Shown: positions 6,058 to 12,696, counted from the first letter of the stretch. The stretch is 12,696 nt of DNA from Burkholderiaceae bacterium (GCA_947457745.1 CANGWT010000039.1:1-12696); one strand, 5' to 3'. The notes: a model not told the origin generated them from the sequence alone. A program made the numbers and translations.

Positions 6058-7710
6058 ATGACTAATATTTTTGAGCAGGGTTTAGAACGAAATTCTGCAA
6101 ACTTCACTCCGATTACTCCGTTATTGTTTCTGGAAAGATCTGCTGAAGTCTACCCAGATCGCTTAGCTGTGATTCATGGCAAGCAGCGCCAGACTTGGGC
6201 TCAGACTTATGAGCGTTGCCGTCGCTTAGCAAGTGCTTTGCAAAAGCATGGCATTGGCTTGGGTGATACCGTAGCTGTCATGCTGCCCAATACGCCGCCA
6301 ATGGTTGAGGCGCATTTTGGAATCCCGATGTCTGGGGCGGTATTGAATGCTTTAAATACGCGTCTTGATCCCGAGACAATTGCTTTTATGCTCAATCATG
6401 GCGAAGCAAAAGTCGTGATCGTTGACCCTGAGTTTTCGGGAGTGATGAAAAAAGCACTTGAGATAGCCAAGAAAGAAAGTGGTCGTGAGTTTCTAGTGAT
6501 TGATGTCGAGGAAAAAGAGTTTGATGTCTCTGGTGAAAAACTTGGCAAACTCACTTATGAAAAGTTCTTGTCTGAAGGCGATCCTCAATTCGCCTGGCAA
6601 GTCCCTACAGATGAATGGCAGGCCATTTGCTTGAACTACACCTCAGGTACTACTGGTAACCCAAAGGGGGTGGTATATCACCATCGCGGCGCAGCAATCA
6701 ATGCTATCTCGAATATTTTGGACTGGGATATTAATAAGCACCCCACTTATCTCTGGACGCTCCCGATGTTCCATTGCAACGGCTGGTGCTTTCCATGGAC
6801 GGTAGCGGCGCGTGCTGGCATTAACGTATGTCTACGTCGCGTGGATGCGCAAAATATATTTGCCGCGATTAAAGATCATGGCGTTACCCATTACTGCGCA
6901 GCTCCAATTGTGCATAACCTATTAGTCAATGCCCCTGATGAATTAAAAGAAGGTGTACCTGTAGGTGTAAAAGGCTTAATCGCAGGCGCCGCACCTCCCG
7001 CATCCATCATTGAAGGGATGGAAAAGTTGGGGTTTGATTTAACACATGTCTATGGATTAACGGAGACCTACGGACCAGCAGCGGTATGCGTCAAACAGGA
7101 TGAGTGGAATGATCTTGATATCGGTGAGAGGGCTCGTCTCAATGCTCGCCAAGGTGTTCGCTATCACCTGCAACAAGCGATCGCTGTTCTTGATCCCGAA
7201 ACTCTCAAGCCAGTTCCTGCCGATGGCGAGACGATGGGTGAGATTATGTTTAGGGGCAATATTGCCATGAAGGGTTATCTCAAAAATGAGAAGGCAAGCA
7301 AAGAGGCTTTTGAGGGCGGCTGGTTCCATTCTGGCGACTTAGCGGTGATGAATCCCGATGGCTATGTGAAGATGAAGGACCGTAGTAAAGACATCATCAT
7401 CTCTGGTGGCGAGAATATTTCCTCGGTAGAGGTTGAAGATGTCCTTTATCGCCACCCGGCTGTCATGGCTGCTGCAGTAGTCGCGAAGCCAGACCCTAAG
7501 TGGGGGGAGACACCTTGTGCCTTCCTGGAAATTAAGCCAGGAATAGAGGTTACGCCCGCTGACATCATTGCCCATTGCAAGCAGCATCTTGCTGGTTTTA
7601 AGGTGCCAAGGGCCATTGTGTTTTGTGAGCTACCCAAGACCTCTACTGGCAAGATCCAGAAGTTTGAACTTCGCAAGCAGGCCGGCTCTGCTTCAGCAAT
7701 CGATGTCTAG
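6058..7710 (+). CDS. AMP-forming acyl-CoA synthetase
   Basis: A 550-residue member of the ANL adenylating superfamily that activates a carboxylic acid through an acyl-AMP to the CoA thioester. The P-loop-like A3 motif is YTSGTTGNPKG (194-204), A5 is YGLTETYG (332-339), A7 is FHSGD (423-427), the hinge region DRSKDIIISGGENISSVEVE spans 441-460, and A10 is PKTSTGK (526-532) with catalytic K532. The middle region MFHCNGWCFPW (237-247) and the overall pattern match medium-chain-type synthetases related to DmdB (3-methylmercaptopropionyl-CoA ligase), not acetyl-CoA synthetase, which is about 100 residues longer. The substrate cannot be fixed from sequence. AAGGA at 6049-6053 is a good ribosome binding site for the ATG. 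It follows the deacetylase gene by 30 bp and precedes etfBA and an acyl-CoA dehydrogenase, forming an acid activation and oxidation block. Confidence 0.92.
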   Translation: MTNIFEQGLERNSANFTPITPLLFLERSAEVYPDRLAVIHGKQRQTWAQTYERCRRLASALQKHGIGLGDTVAVMLPNTPPMVEAHFGIPMSGAVLNALNTRLDPETIAFMLNHGEAKVVIVDPEFSGVMKKALEIAKKESGREFLVIDVEEKEFDVSGEKLGKLTYEKFLSEGDPQFAWQVPTDEWQAICLNYTSGTTGNPKGVVYHHRGAAINAISNILDWDINKHPTYLWTLPMFHCNGWCFPWTVAARAGINVCLRRVDAQNIFAAIKDHGVTHYCAAPIVHNLLVNAPDELKEGVPVGVKGLIAGAAPPASIIEGMEKLGFDLTHVYGLTETYGPAAVCVKQDEWNDLDIGERARLNARQGVRYHLQQAIAVLDPETLKPVPADGETMGEIMFRGNIAMKGYLKNEKASKEAFEGGWFHSGDLAVMNPDGYVKMKDRSKDIIISGGENISSVEVEDVLYRHPAVMAAAVVAKPDPKWGETPCAFLEIKPGIEVTPADIIAHCKQHLAGFKVPRAIVFCELPKTSTGKIQKFELRKQAGSASAIDV

Positions 7711-7731
7711 CCTTAGATAGCGCCAGGCGGA

Positions 7732-7737
7732 TAAAAT
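7732..7737 (+). promoter_or_regulatory. Candidate -10 box of etfBA
   Basis: TAAAAT, a five-of-six match to the sigma-70 -10 consensus, lies 30 bp before the etfB ATG in the 57-bp gap after the acyl-CoA synthetase gene. This would start transcription near 7744 with a leader of about 24 nt. No clear -35 hexamer is seen. No terminator hairpin is seen in the gap, so read-through from the upstream gene is also likely. Confidence 0.4.
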
Positions 7738-7767
7738 AGAAAAGTTACTCAAAAATAGAGATCAAGC

Positions 7768-8517
7768 ATGAAAATCTTAGTGGCGGTAAAACGGGTTGTT
7801 GATTACAACGTCAAAATTCGGGTGAAATCAGATAACTCCGGTGTCGATCTGGCAAACGTCAAAATGAGTATGAACCCATTTGATGAGATCGCAGTGGAAG
7901 AAGCGGTTCGATTAAAAGAGGCTGGCGTTGCTACTGAGATAGTAGTAGTTTCTGCTGGTCCTACTCAATGTCAAGAAACGCTCCGTACTGCTTTAGCGAT
8001 TGGCGCAGATCGCGCCATCTTGGTAGAGACCAACGCTGAATTGCAGCCCTTAGCCGTTGCAAAAATTCTTCAAGCACTATCCGAAAAAGAGCAGGCTCAG
8101 ATCATCATCTTAGGTAAGCAGGCGATTGATGACGATAGCAATCAGACGGGGCAGATGCTAGCTAGCTTAATGGATATTCCACAAGCAACTTTTGCTTCCA
8201 AAGTAGTTGTTACTGATGGTAAAGCGAGTGTGACTCGTGAGGTGGATGGCGGCTTAGAAACAATTGCGATTACTTTGCCTGCAGTCATTACTACTGACTT
8301 GCGTTTGAATGAGCCGCGCTATGTTACTTTGCCAAACATCATGAAAGCCAAAAAGAAGACCTTGGAAATTGTGCAACCTGATGAGCTTGGTGTTGATATT
8401 GCCCCACGCCTCAAAACCCTCAAAGTAGAAGAGCCGCCAAAACGTTCTGCTGGTGTGATAGTGGCTGATGTAGCGGCTTTGGTAGATAAACTTAAAAATG
8501 AAGCGAAGGTGATTTAA
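7768..8517 (+). CDS. etfB: Electron transfer flavoprotein beta subunit
   Basis: The small subunit (249 residues) of the soluble ETF that takes electrons from acyl-CoA dehydrogenases and delivers them to ETF-ubiquinone oxidoreductase. Family landmarks are MKILVAVKRVVDYNVKIRVK at the N-terminus, NPFDEIAVEEAVRLKE (36-51), the AMP-binding loop DDDSNQTGQ (121-129) and the ETF-beta signature region VTREVDGGLETIAITLPAV (155-173). LPNIMKAKKK (188-197) is the recognition loop with the leucine anchor (L188) that docks into partner dehydrogenases. This is the group I (classical beta-oxidation) type, not a bifurcating ETF. The Shine-Dalgarno is modest (AGAGAT, 10 bp upstream). The stop is directly followed by the etfA ATG with no gap, so the subunits are translationally coupled. 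Confidence 0.97.
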   Translation: MKILVAVKRVVDYNVKIRVKSDNSGVDLANVKMSMNPFDEIAVEEAVRLKEAGVATEIVVVSAGPTQCQETLRTALAIGADRAILVETNAELQPLAVAKILQALSEKEQAQIIILGKQAIDDDSNQTGQMLASLMDIPQATFASKVVVTDGKASVTREVDGGLETIAITLPAVITTDLRLNEPRYVTLPNIMKAKKKTLEIVQPDELGVDIAPRLKTLKVEEPPKRSAGVIVADVAALVDKLKNEAKVI

Positions 8518-9453
8518 ATGGCCGCACTCGTTATTGCTGAACACGATAATCAATCCTTGAAAGCAGCTACGCTCAATGCAGTAGCGGCTGCTCTGCAGTG
8601 CTCCCCTGAAGTGGATGTTTTGGTAGCTGGTAGCAGCGCTGATGCCGCAGCCTCTGCCGCAGCTCAAATCGCTGGGGTGCGTAAAGTAATTCAGGTCGAT
8701 GCAGCATCTTTAGCCGATCAGCTCGCTGAACCTTTGGCTGCGCAGATTCTTTCTATTGCTAATGGCTATAGCCACATCCTGGCTCCCGCAACTGCTAACG
8801 GTAAGAATGTCTTGCCACGGGTTGCCGCTAAGTTAGATGTAGCGCAATTATCAGATGTCACTAAGGTTGTCTCACCTGATACCTTTGAGCGTCCAATTTA
8901 TGCGGGCAATGCAATTGCTACTGTGCAATCTACCGATCCAGTTAAAGTTATTTCGGTTCGCACAACCGGTTTTGATCCTGTTGCTGCAACTGGTGGATCA
9001 GCTACAGTAGAAAAGCAAGCTGCTACTGAGGTTTCTGGTGGATCCTCTTTTGTGGGCCGCGAACTCACGAAGTCAGATCGTCCTGAACTGACTGCCGCCA
9101 AAATTATCGTATCTGGTGGTCGTGGTTTAGGTTCTGGTGAGAAGTATCAAGAAATTATTGCGCCCTTGGCCGACAAGCTTGGTGCTGCTCTGGGTGCCTC
9201 ACGCGCTGCAGTCGATGCAGGTTATGTTCCAAACGATTATCAAGTAGGTCAGACCGGTAAGATCGTTGCACCGCAGCTGTATGTTGCCGTTGGCATCTCT
9301 GGTGCGATTCAGCATTTAGCCGGCATGAAAGACTCTAAGGTGATCGTAGCGATTAATAAAGATCCTGAGGCTCCAATCTTTAGTGTCGCTGATTATGGTT
9401 TAGTTGCAGACCTCAATACCGCCGTCCCTGAATTGACTAATTTACTTGGTTAA
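8518..9453 (+). CDS. etfA: Electron transfer flavoprotein alpha subunit
   Basis: The FAD-carrying large subunit (311 residues) of ETF. The C-terminal FAD domain is complete: SGGRGLGS (199-206), GASRAAVDAG (226-235) with R228 near the flavin, QVGQTGK (242-248), and the ETF-alpha signature LYVAVGISGAIQHLAG (254-269) followed by KVIVAINKD (274-282). The N-terminal half is the more variable Rossmann-like domain that pairs with EtfB. AAGG at 8506-8509 lies inside the end of etfB at proper distance from the ATG at 8518. The acyl-CoA dehydrogenase gene starts 53 bp downstream, so electron donor and acceptor are adjacent. The order etfB-etfA is the usual one. Confidence 0.97.
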   Translation: MAALVIAEHDNQSLKAATLNAVAAALQCSPEVDVLVAGSSADAAASAAAQIAGVRKVIQVDAASLADQLAEPLAAQILSIANGYSHILAPATANGKNVLPRVAAKLDVAQLSDVTKVVSPDTFERPIYAGNAIATVQSTDPVKVISVRTTGFDPVAATGGSATVEKQAATEVSGGSSFVGRELTKSDRPELTAAKIIVSGGRGLGSGEKYQEIIAPLADKLGAALGASRAAVDAGYVPNDYQVGQTGKIVAPQLYVAVGISGAIQHLAGMKDSKVIVAINKDPEAPIFSVADYGLVADLNTAVPELTNLLG

Positions 9454-9506
9454 GGCATTGCAGAGGTCTCTTTAACTGCCCTCAACTCCGATCTATAGGA
9501 ACACCT

Positions 9507-11294
9507 ATGCCATATGTAGCCCCAGTAAAAGACATGCTATTTGTGATGAACGAACTAGCAGGGCTATCTGAAGTTGTTTCTTATCCTTCTTATGCTGAGG
9601 CTGGCGCTGATGTAGATTTAGCTCCAGCGATTTTGGAAGAGTCTGCCAAATTTAATCAAGAGGTTGTAGCGCCGCTCAATTGGCCTGGCGATCAAAATCC
9701 TAGCTCACTGAAAGATGGCGTCGTCACTACAACCCCAGGCTTTAAAGAGGCTTTTGAGCAATTTGCTGCAGCAGGTTGGCAGGGTGTTGTGCACCCAGTA
9801 GAGTTTGGTGGTCAAGGCTTGCCAAAACTGATTGCCACGGCATGCTTTGAGATGGTTCACTCCGCTAGCCTGTCCTTTGCTTTATGCCCAATGCTGACCG
9901 ATGGTGCGATTGAGGCTTTATTAACTGCAGCAAGTCCTGAGTTGCAAGAGCGCTATGTGCCTAAGATGATTTCTGGAGAATGGACTGGATCCATGTGTCT
10001 CACAGAGCCTCAGGCTGGTTCTGACCTGTCGATGGTGCGTTCTCGCGCCGTACCTGAAGCCGATGGTAGCTACAACATTTTTGGCACCAAGATCTACATC
10101 ACCTATGGTGAGCACGATATGGCAAAAAATATCGTCCATCTCGTATTGGCTAGAACCCCAGATGCACCAGAGGGTGTGAAGGGTATTTCTTTATTTGTAG
10201 TGCCGAAGTTTTTGGTAAATGCAGATGGTTCACTGGGTGAGCGTAATGATGTGCATTGCGTCTCGATTGAGCACAAGCTGGGTATTAAGGCCAGTCCAAC
10301 GGCGGTCTTGCAATTTGGCGATCACGGTGGTGCAACCGGCCACTTGGTAGGCGAAGAAAATCGCGGCCTGGAATACATGTTCGTCATGATGAATGCTGCT
10401 CGTTTTGCGGTGGGTATGCAGGGTATTGCAGTTGCAGAACGCGCTTATCAAAAAGCAGTGCAGTATGCCAAAGACCGTGTTCAGAGTCGTGATCTAGCGG
10501 GCTCTTCAGGTCCTGTAGCAATTATTCATCAACCAGACGTAAAGCGGATGTTGATGACCATGCGTGGGTATATTGAGGCATCTAGAGCTATGGCGTATTA
10601 CGCTGCAGCTGCTGATGATGCGCAACATGCATCCCCCGATGAGCTCGCTCGTAAGCACAATCAAGCTGTATATGAATTCTTGGTGCCGATTGTGAAAGGC
10701 TTCTCGACTGAAATGTCGATTGAGGTCGCTAGCTTAGGCATCCAGGTTCATGGGGGCATGGGTTTTATCGAAGAGACAGGCGCAGCACAACACTATCGTG
10801 ATGCTCGTATCCTGACTATCTATGAAGGCACCACAGCTATTCAGGCAAATGATTTGATTGGCAGAAAGACAGTGCGTGATGGTGGTGCAACTGCGATGCT
10901 GTTCTCGGACAGAATCCAGCAAACTGAAAAAGATTTGGCAAGTAGCGGCACCGCAGATGCAAAATCGGTATTGAAGCAGTTAACTCCAGCGCGTGAAGCG
11001 TTTGAAGCTTCTGTAGCCTACATTGTGGCAAATGCAAAAACAGATATCAAGGCAGTGTATGCAGGTAGTTTTGCTTACTTGCGTTTATGCGGCTTGGTAT
11101 TGGGTGCATGGCAAATGGCACGTGCTTTACTAGCTGCACAAGAGTTGCGTGCAGTAGATCCGAATTTTTATGGCACCAAGATTGCTACAACACGCTTCTT
11201 TGCAGAAAATCTATTGCCACAATCTCAAGCTCTTGCAACTTCGATTTTAGAGGGTGGTCAATCCACTAATGCGCTGATGGCGGAGCATTTTTAA
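9507..11294 (+). CDS. Acyl-CoA dehydrogenase, large DmdC-like type
   Basis: A 595-residue FAD enzyme that introduces the alpha-beta double bond into an acyl-CoA and passes electrons to ETF, whose genes lie just upstream. It has an extra N-terminal piece starting MPYVAPVKDMLFVMNEL, then the usual domains: signature 1 GSMCLTEPQAGSDL (161-174), FGTKIYIT (192-199), signature 2 QVHGGMGFIEETGAAQHYRD (413-432) and the catalytic glutamate E440 in IYEGTTAIQANDL. After about residue 470 there is an additional helical C-terminal domain of about 120 residues. This longer architecture is shared with DmdC (3-methylmercaptopropionyl-CoA dehydrogenase) and with general acyl-CoA dehydrogenases of Burkholderiales, so chain-length or substrate choice is undecided. 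AGGA at 9497-9500 is a good ribosome binding site. A hairpin terminator lies 28 bp after the stop. Confidence 0.94.
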   Translation: MPYVAPVKDMLFVMNELAGLSEVVSYPSYAEAGADVDLAPAILEESAKFNQEVVAPLNWPGDQNPSSLKDGVVTTTPGFKEAFEQFAAAGWQGVVHPVEFGGQGLPKLIATACFEMVHSASLSFALCPMLTDGAIEALLTAASPELQERYVPKMISGEWTGSMCLTEPQAGSDLSMVRSRAVPEADGSYNIFGTKIYITYGEHDMAKNIVHLVLARTPDAPEGVKGISLFVVPKFLVNADGSLGERNDVHCVSIEHKLGIKASPTAVLQFGDHGGATGHLVGEENRGLEYMFVMMNAARFAVGMQGIAVAERAYQKAVQYAKDRVQSRDLAGSSGPVAIIHQPDVKRMLMTMRGYIEASRAMAYYAAAADDAQHASPDELARKHNQAVYEFLVPIVKGFSTEMSIEVASLGIQVHGGMGFIEETGAAQHYRDARILTIYEGTTAIQANDLIGRKTVRDGGATAMLFSDRIQQTEKDLASSGTADAKSVLKQLTPAREAFEASVAYIVANAKTDIKAVYAGSFAYLRLCGLVLGAWQMARALLAAQELRAVDPNFYGTKIATTRFFAENLLPQSQALATSILEGGQSTNALMAEHF

Positions 11295-11322
11295 GACTGC
11301 AAGAACTATCGTCACCTATTAA

Positions 11323-11351
11323 AAAGCTATCCGCATTACTGGGATAGCTTT
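11323..11351. terminator. Bidirectional rho-independent terminator
   Basis: AAAGCTATCC (11323-11332) pairs perfectly with GGATAGCTTT (11342-11351) around a 9-nt loop. Read on the minus strand the stem is followed by a run of T bases (A bases 11321-11325 on plus), giving a strong terminator for the META/TM2 gene pair. On the plus strand the tail is TTTCTTGCTTCTT, weaker but adequate for the acyl-CoA dehydrogenase gene. The right arm and part of the loop are also the last codons and stop of the minus-strand gene ending at 11336. Confidence 0.85.
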
Positions 11352-11782
11352 CTTGCTTCTTGAAGTTGTGAGATGAAAAATTGTTCAAATGCAATTGCCA
11401 AGAAGGTCATCATCACACCGGCACCAAAGACCAAAGAAAAGATTACAGTCAGCACCACTGGCCAACCAGACTGAGTTGCTCTGCTAGGCTCTAAACCTGG
11501 ATTAAATTGAGCATCCCACTTTTCATCGGCGCGTAAGCCATAAGTGATGGTGGTCAACCAACTGGCTTCAAAGGTAATGAAGCCGAAGGTGATGAGTACC
11601 CACCCTGGTGCAGAGTGGAAGTGCGCTTCTTTCAGAATCAACCAACCAGCGATTCCGCCTATAAAAGAAAATAGTTGTGCCCAGCCCCAGAAGGACTTTA
11701 ATCCTTGCAAATAAAAACAGTTCAAGCCAGTTCCGGGAAAAAATAATCCAAGTGAGCAGAATAGGAGTTTGTATTTTTTCAT
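11336..11782 (-). CDS. TM2-like multi-spanning inner-membrane protein, function unknown
   Basis: A 148-residue membrane protein with about four hydrophobic stretches (roughly 5-19, 34-51, 59-80 and 108-132). The first part, LFFPGTGLNCFYLQGLKSFW (13-32), resembles the TM2 domain pattern of a glycine-rich first helix, a FYL turn and a second helix, but it is divergent, so the assignment is tentative. A soluble loop YGLRADEKWDAQFNPG (81-96) sits between segments three and four; a similar DEKWDA-type loop is known to me from Burkholderiales proteins with this layout. No enzymatic residues stand out. The gene lies 42 bp after the META-domain lipoprotein gene on the same strand, probably in one transcript, and its last codons form half of the terminator hairpin. 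Its ribosome binding site is weak. Confidence 0.7.
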   Translation of the reverse strand: MKKYKLLFCSLGLFFPGTGLNCFYLQGLKSFWGWAQLFSFIGGIAGWLILKEAHFHSAPGWVLITFGFITFEASWLTTITYGLRADEKWDAQFNPGLEPSRATQSGWPVVLTVIFSLVFGAGVMMTFLAIAFEQFFISQLQEARKLSQ

Positions 11783-11800
11783 TCAGACTTTCGGTAAAGA

Positions 11801-11814
11801 GCTATTGCAATGGC
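11801..11814. repeat. Near-palindrome between META and TM2-like genes
   Basis: GCTATTGCAATGGC is symmetric around a perfect 8-bp core ATTGCAAT, with one wobble-compatible T/G pair and GC at both ends. It lies in the 42-bp gap between the two minus-strand genes. It could be a small RNA hairpin or a protein-binding site; no T tract follows, so it is not a terminator. Confidence 0.3.
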
Positions 11815-11824
11815 GAACTATTTT

Positions 11825-12349
11825 TTATTTGGACGAATTACTTTTTTGCATGAAACTTAAAACTTCGCGATCCGCGCCAATCATCAGCAGTTGATCCCCA
11901 TTGCGCACAATTGAGCGGTAATCATTTAATTCATACAGGAAATCATTTTCTAATTCCATGCGTTGGGGCGTACAGGCCATCTTTGTACTAGCGATTTGAT
12001 CAAGCGTAAAGCCTCTAGCATCTTCGGTAATACGTGCAGTAAAGCGATTGCAGCCTGTAGACCCATTCACGCGCTCACCATTAGCATCAAAGATGATTTG
12101 AATAGGGTTGCTATTGTCACCCTGGGGGATTTGTCGGGCACGCACTTCACCTTTGTTATTGGGCGCGAGATTCCAGCGAACAAGCTCCCATTTAGTATTG
12201 CGAAACTCACTGCTCGGAGGGCTGGTTTTGGCGGTGCAGGGCGGGATGACATTGGCGCAGGCCGTCAAAAAACCTAAACCGAGGCAGGAAAGCGTGAGAA
12301 AAAAGCGCTTTATAGGGCCTTTGGAGGGTCTAAAAGTGGCTATTCTCAT
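11825..12349 (-). CDS. META-domain (HslJ-like) lipoprotein
   Basis: A 174-residue predicted lipoprotein: basic N-region of about 15 residues, hydrophobic 16-28, lipobox LTAC with C31 as the acylated cysteine, then a META domain from about residue 50 to 167. Recognisable family features are NTKWELVRW (51-59), IIFDANGERVNGSTGCNRF (85-103) and TKMACTPQRMELENDF (122-137). C100 and C126 form the conserved cysteine pair of many META domains. META proteins such as HslJ are linked to heat shock and novobiocin resistance in E. coli, but no biochemical activity is established, so a stress-related envelope role is only suggested. The ATG at 12349 gives the complete signal peptide, though its Shine-Dalgarno is poor. 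It is the first gene of a probable two-gene minus-strand unit and diverges from rpsP across 254 bp. Confidence 0.85.
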   Translation of the reverse strand: MRIATFRPSKGPIKRFFLTLSCLGLGFLTACANVIPPCTAKTSPPSSEFRNTKWELVRWNLAPNNKGEVRARQIPQGDNSNPIQIIFDANGERVNGSTGCNRFTARITEDARGFTLDQIASTKMACTPQRMELENDFLYELNDYRSIVRNGDQLLMIGADREVLSFMQKSNSSK

Positions 12350-12603
12350 GGTAATATTTCTGTAAGTTATTGTTTTTAATAATTATTTTATGAATTACTG
12401 GATTCTATTCTACTGTTGAAGCTAAAGAGGCGTTCGCTTAAATAGGTGGATCAAGTAGGGGTTTTCGTCTAGAATATGAGGTTTTCCGCTATACCGTGCA
12501 TTTGTTTTGTTAATTTGCTCAGTTAGCTGGAGCCCAAGATTTTTATAGTAATTTCATTGGGTTGTACTCAACCTGTTTTCATTTTAGATTTTAAGGAATA
12601 AGT
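12350..12603. promoter_or_regulatory. Divergent regulatory gap between META lipoprotein gene and rpsP
   Basis: No ORF of note lies in this 254-bp stretch. The half next to the META gene (12350-12420) is very AT-rich and should hold its promoter, but no single -35/-10 pair stands out. For rpsP, TAGAAT at 12470-12475 is a five-of-six -10 match with a weak TGGATC 17 bp upstream (12447-12452). It would give a leader of about 120 nt. GGTTTTC occurs twice, at 12460-12466 and 12480-12486, one copy on each side of that -10. A second -10-like TATAGT lies at 12544-12549 without a good -35. Confidence 0.5.
12531..12574 (+). promoter_or_regulatory. Possible alternative hairpins in the rpsP leader
   Basis: AGCCCAA (12531-12537) can pair with TTGGGTT (12557-12563), seven pairs including one G-U. 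The hairpin GGGTTG (12559-12564) with CAACCT (12569-12574) around a 4-nt loop is six pairs including one G-U. Both use bases 12559-12563, so only one can form at a time. They lie 19 bp or more before the AAGGA ribosome binding site (12593-12597). The stems are short and no energy was calculated. Confidence 0.3.
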
Positions 12604-12696
12604 ATGGTCGTCATTCGACTGGCACGCGGCGGTTCAAAGAAGCGCCCTTTTTATAGCATCGTGGCTACAGACAAGCGCAATCGTCGCGACTCGAAC
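12604..12696 (+). CDS. rpsP: 30S ribosomal protein S16, N-terminal fragment
   Basis: The first 31 residues of small-subunit protein S16, cut by the window end. [17 protein letters not shown] followed by [12 protein letters not shown] is the conserved N-terminus of the family, which normally has about 80-90 residues. AAGGA at 12593-12597 is a strong ribosome binding site six bases before the ATG. In most Proteobacteria rpsP heads an operon with rimM, trmD and rplS, so those genes are expected just beyond the window; that is family knowledge and not seen here. The leader may be long and structured. Confidence 0.97.

Noticed and set aside
8254..8667. 137-residue antisense ORF across the etfB/etfA junction
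   Set aside because: It lies wholly antisense to two well-supported genes, has no domain resemblance, and its composition (rich in His, Asn, Phe, Cys) is that of a reverse-strand shadow.
9454..9506. Hairpin or terminator between etfA and the acyl-CoA dehydrogenase gene
   Set aside because: Only 3-4 bp stems (GGCA/TGCC, AGA/TCT) can be drawn and there is no T tract.
11963..12365. Two plus-strand ORFs (104 and 85 residues) over the META gene
   Set aside because: They overlap a convincing lipoprotein gene on the other strand and show no recognisable family features.
12562..12590. TTGTAC ... TAGATT as a second rpsP promoter
   Set aside because: The spacing is 17 bp, but initiation would fall on the Shine-Dalgarno, removing the ribosome binding site.

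Overview
The window looks like a chromosomal housekeeping region of a freshwater betaproteobacterium in the Burkholderiales, most probably Polynucleobacter or a close relative. That placement is inferred from the moderate GC content with frequent CTAG, the order ugd - hldA - hldD - comEA-like - cysM - mltB, the separate heptose kinase (not fused to a nucleotidyltransferase), and protein wording typical of that group. No mobile element, CRISPR array, tRNA or rRNA was recognised, and nothing points to recent transfer.

Left part (1-3737, all plus strand): the 3' end of a UDP-glucose 6-dehydrogenase gene is followed by the ADP-heptose genes hldA and hldD, which overlap by ATGA. Together these supply sugar precursors for the lipopolysaccharide core and surface polysaccharide. 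After a hairpin terminator comes a small secreted helix-hairpin-helix protein (ComEA-like), then cysM for cysteine synthesis, whose best -10 box sits so close to the ATG that the mRNA may be leaderless.

Middle (3755-5106): a minus-strand lytic transglycosylase B lipoprotein converges on cysM and diverges from the next block. The 83-bp divergent gap holds overlapping AT-rich -10 boxes and a small inverted repeat.

Central-right block (5107-11294, plus strand): a zinc-dependent histone-deacetylase-family deacylase, an AMP-forming acyl-CoA synthetase, etfB, etfA and a large acyl-CoA dehydrogenase. This is a coherent acyl-CoA module: activate an acid to its CoA thioester, oxidise it at alpha-beta, and pass the electrons to ETF. 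The synthetase carries a PKTSTGK motif of the kind targeted by reversible lysine acylation, and the deacetylase gene lies directly upstream of it, so local post-translational control is the most interesting hypothesis here. The synthetase and dehydrogenase also resemble the DmdB and DmdC families of dimethylsulfoniopropionate breakdown, but no dmdA or dmdD is present.

Right end (11323-12696): a hairpin terminator is shared with the convergent minus-strand pair, a META-domain lipoprotein gene followed by a TM2-like membrane protein gene. A 254-bp divergent gap then leads to the start of rpsP (ribosomal protein S16), which runs off the window. That gap holds a good -10 box and two mutually exclusive short hairpins in the rpsP leader.

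I found no convincing undescribed system. The strongest leads are the deacetylase/synthetase pairing, the coding-embedded bidirectional terminator, the uncharacterised META/TM2 pair and the possible rpsP leader switch.
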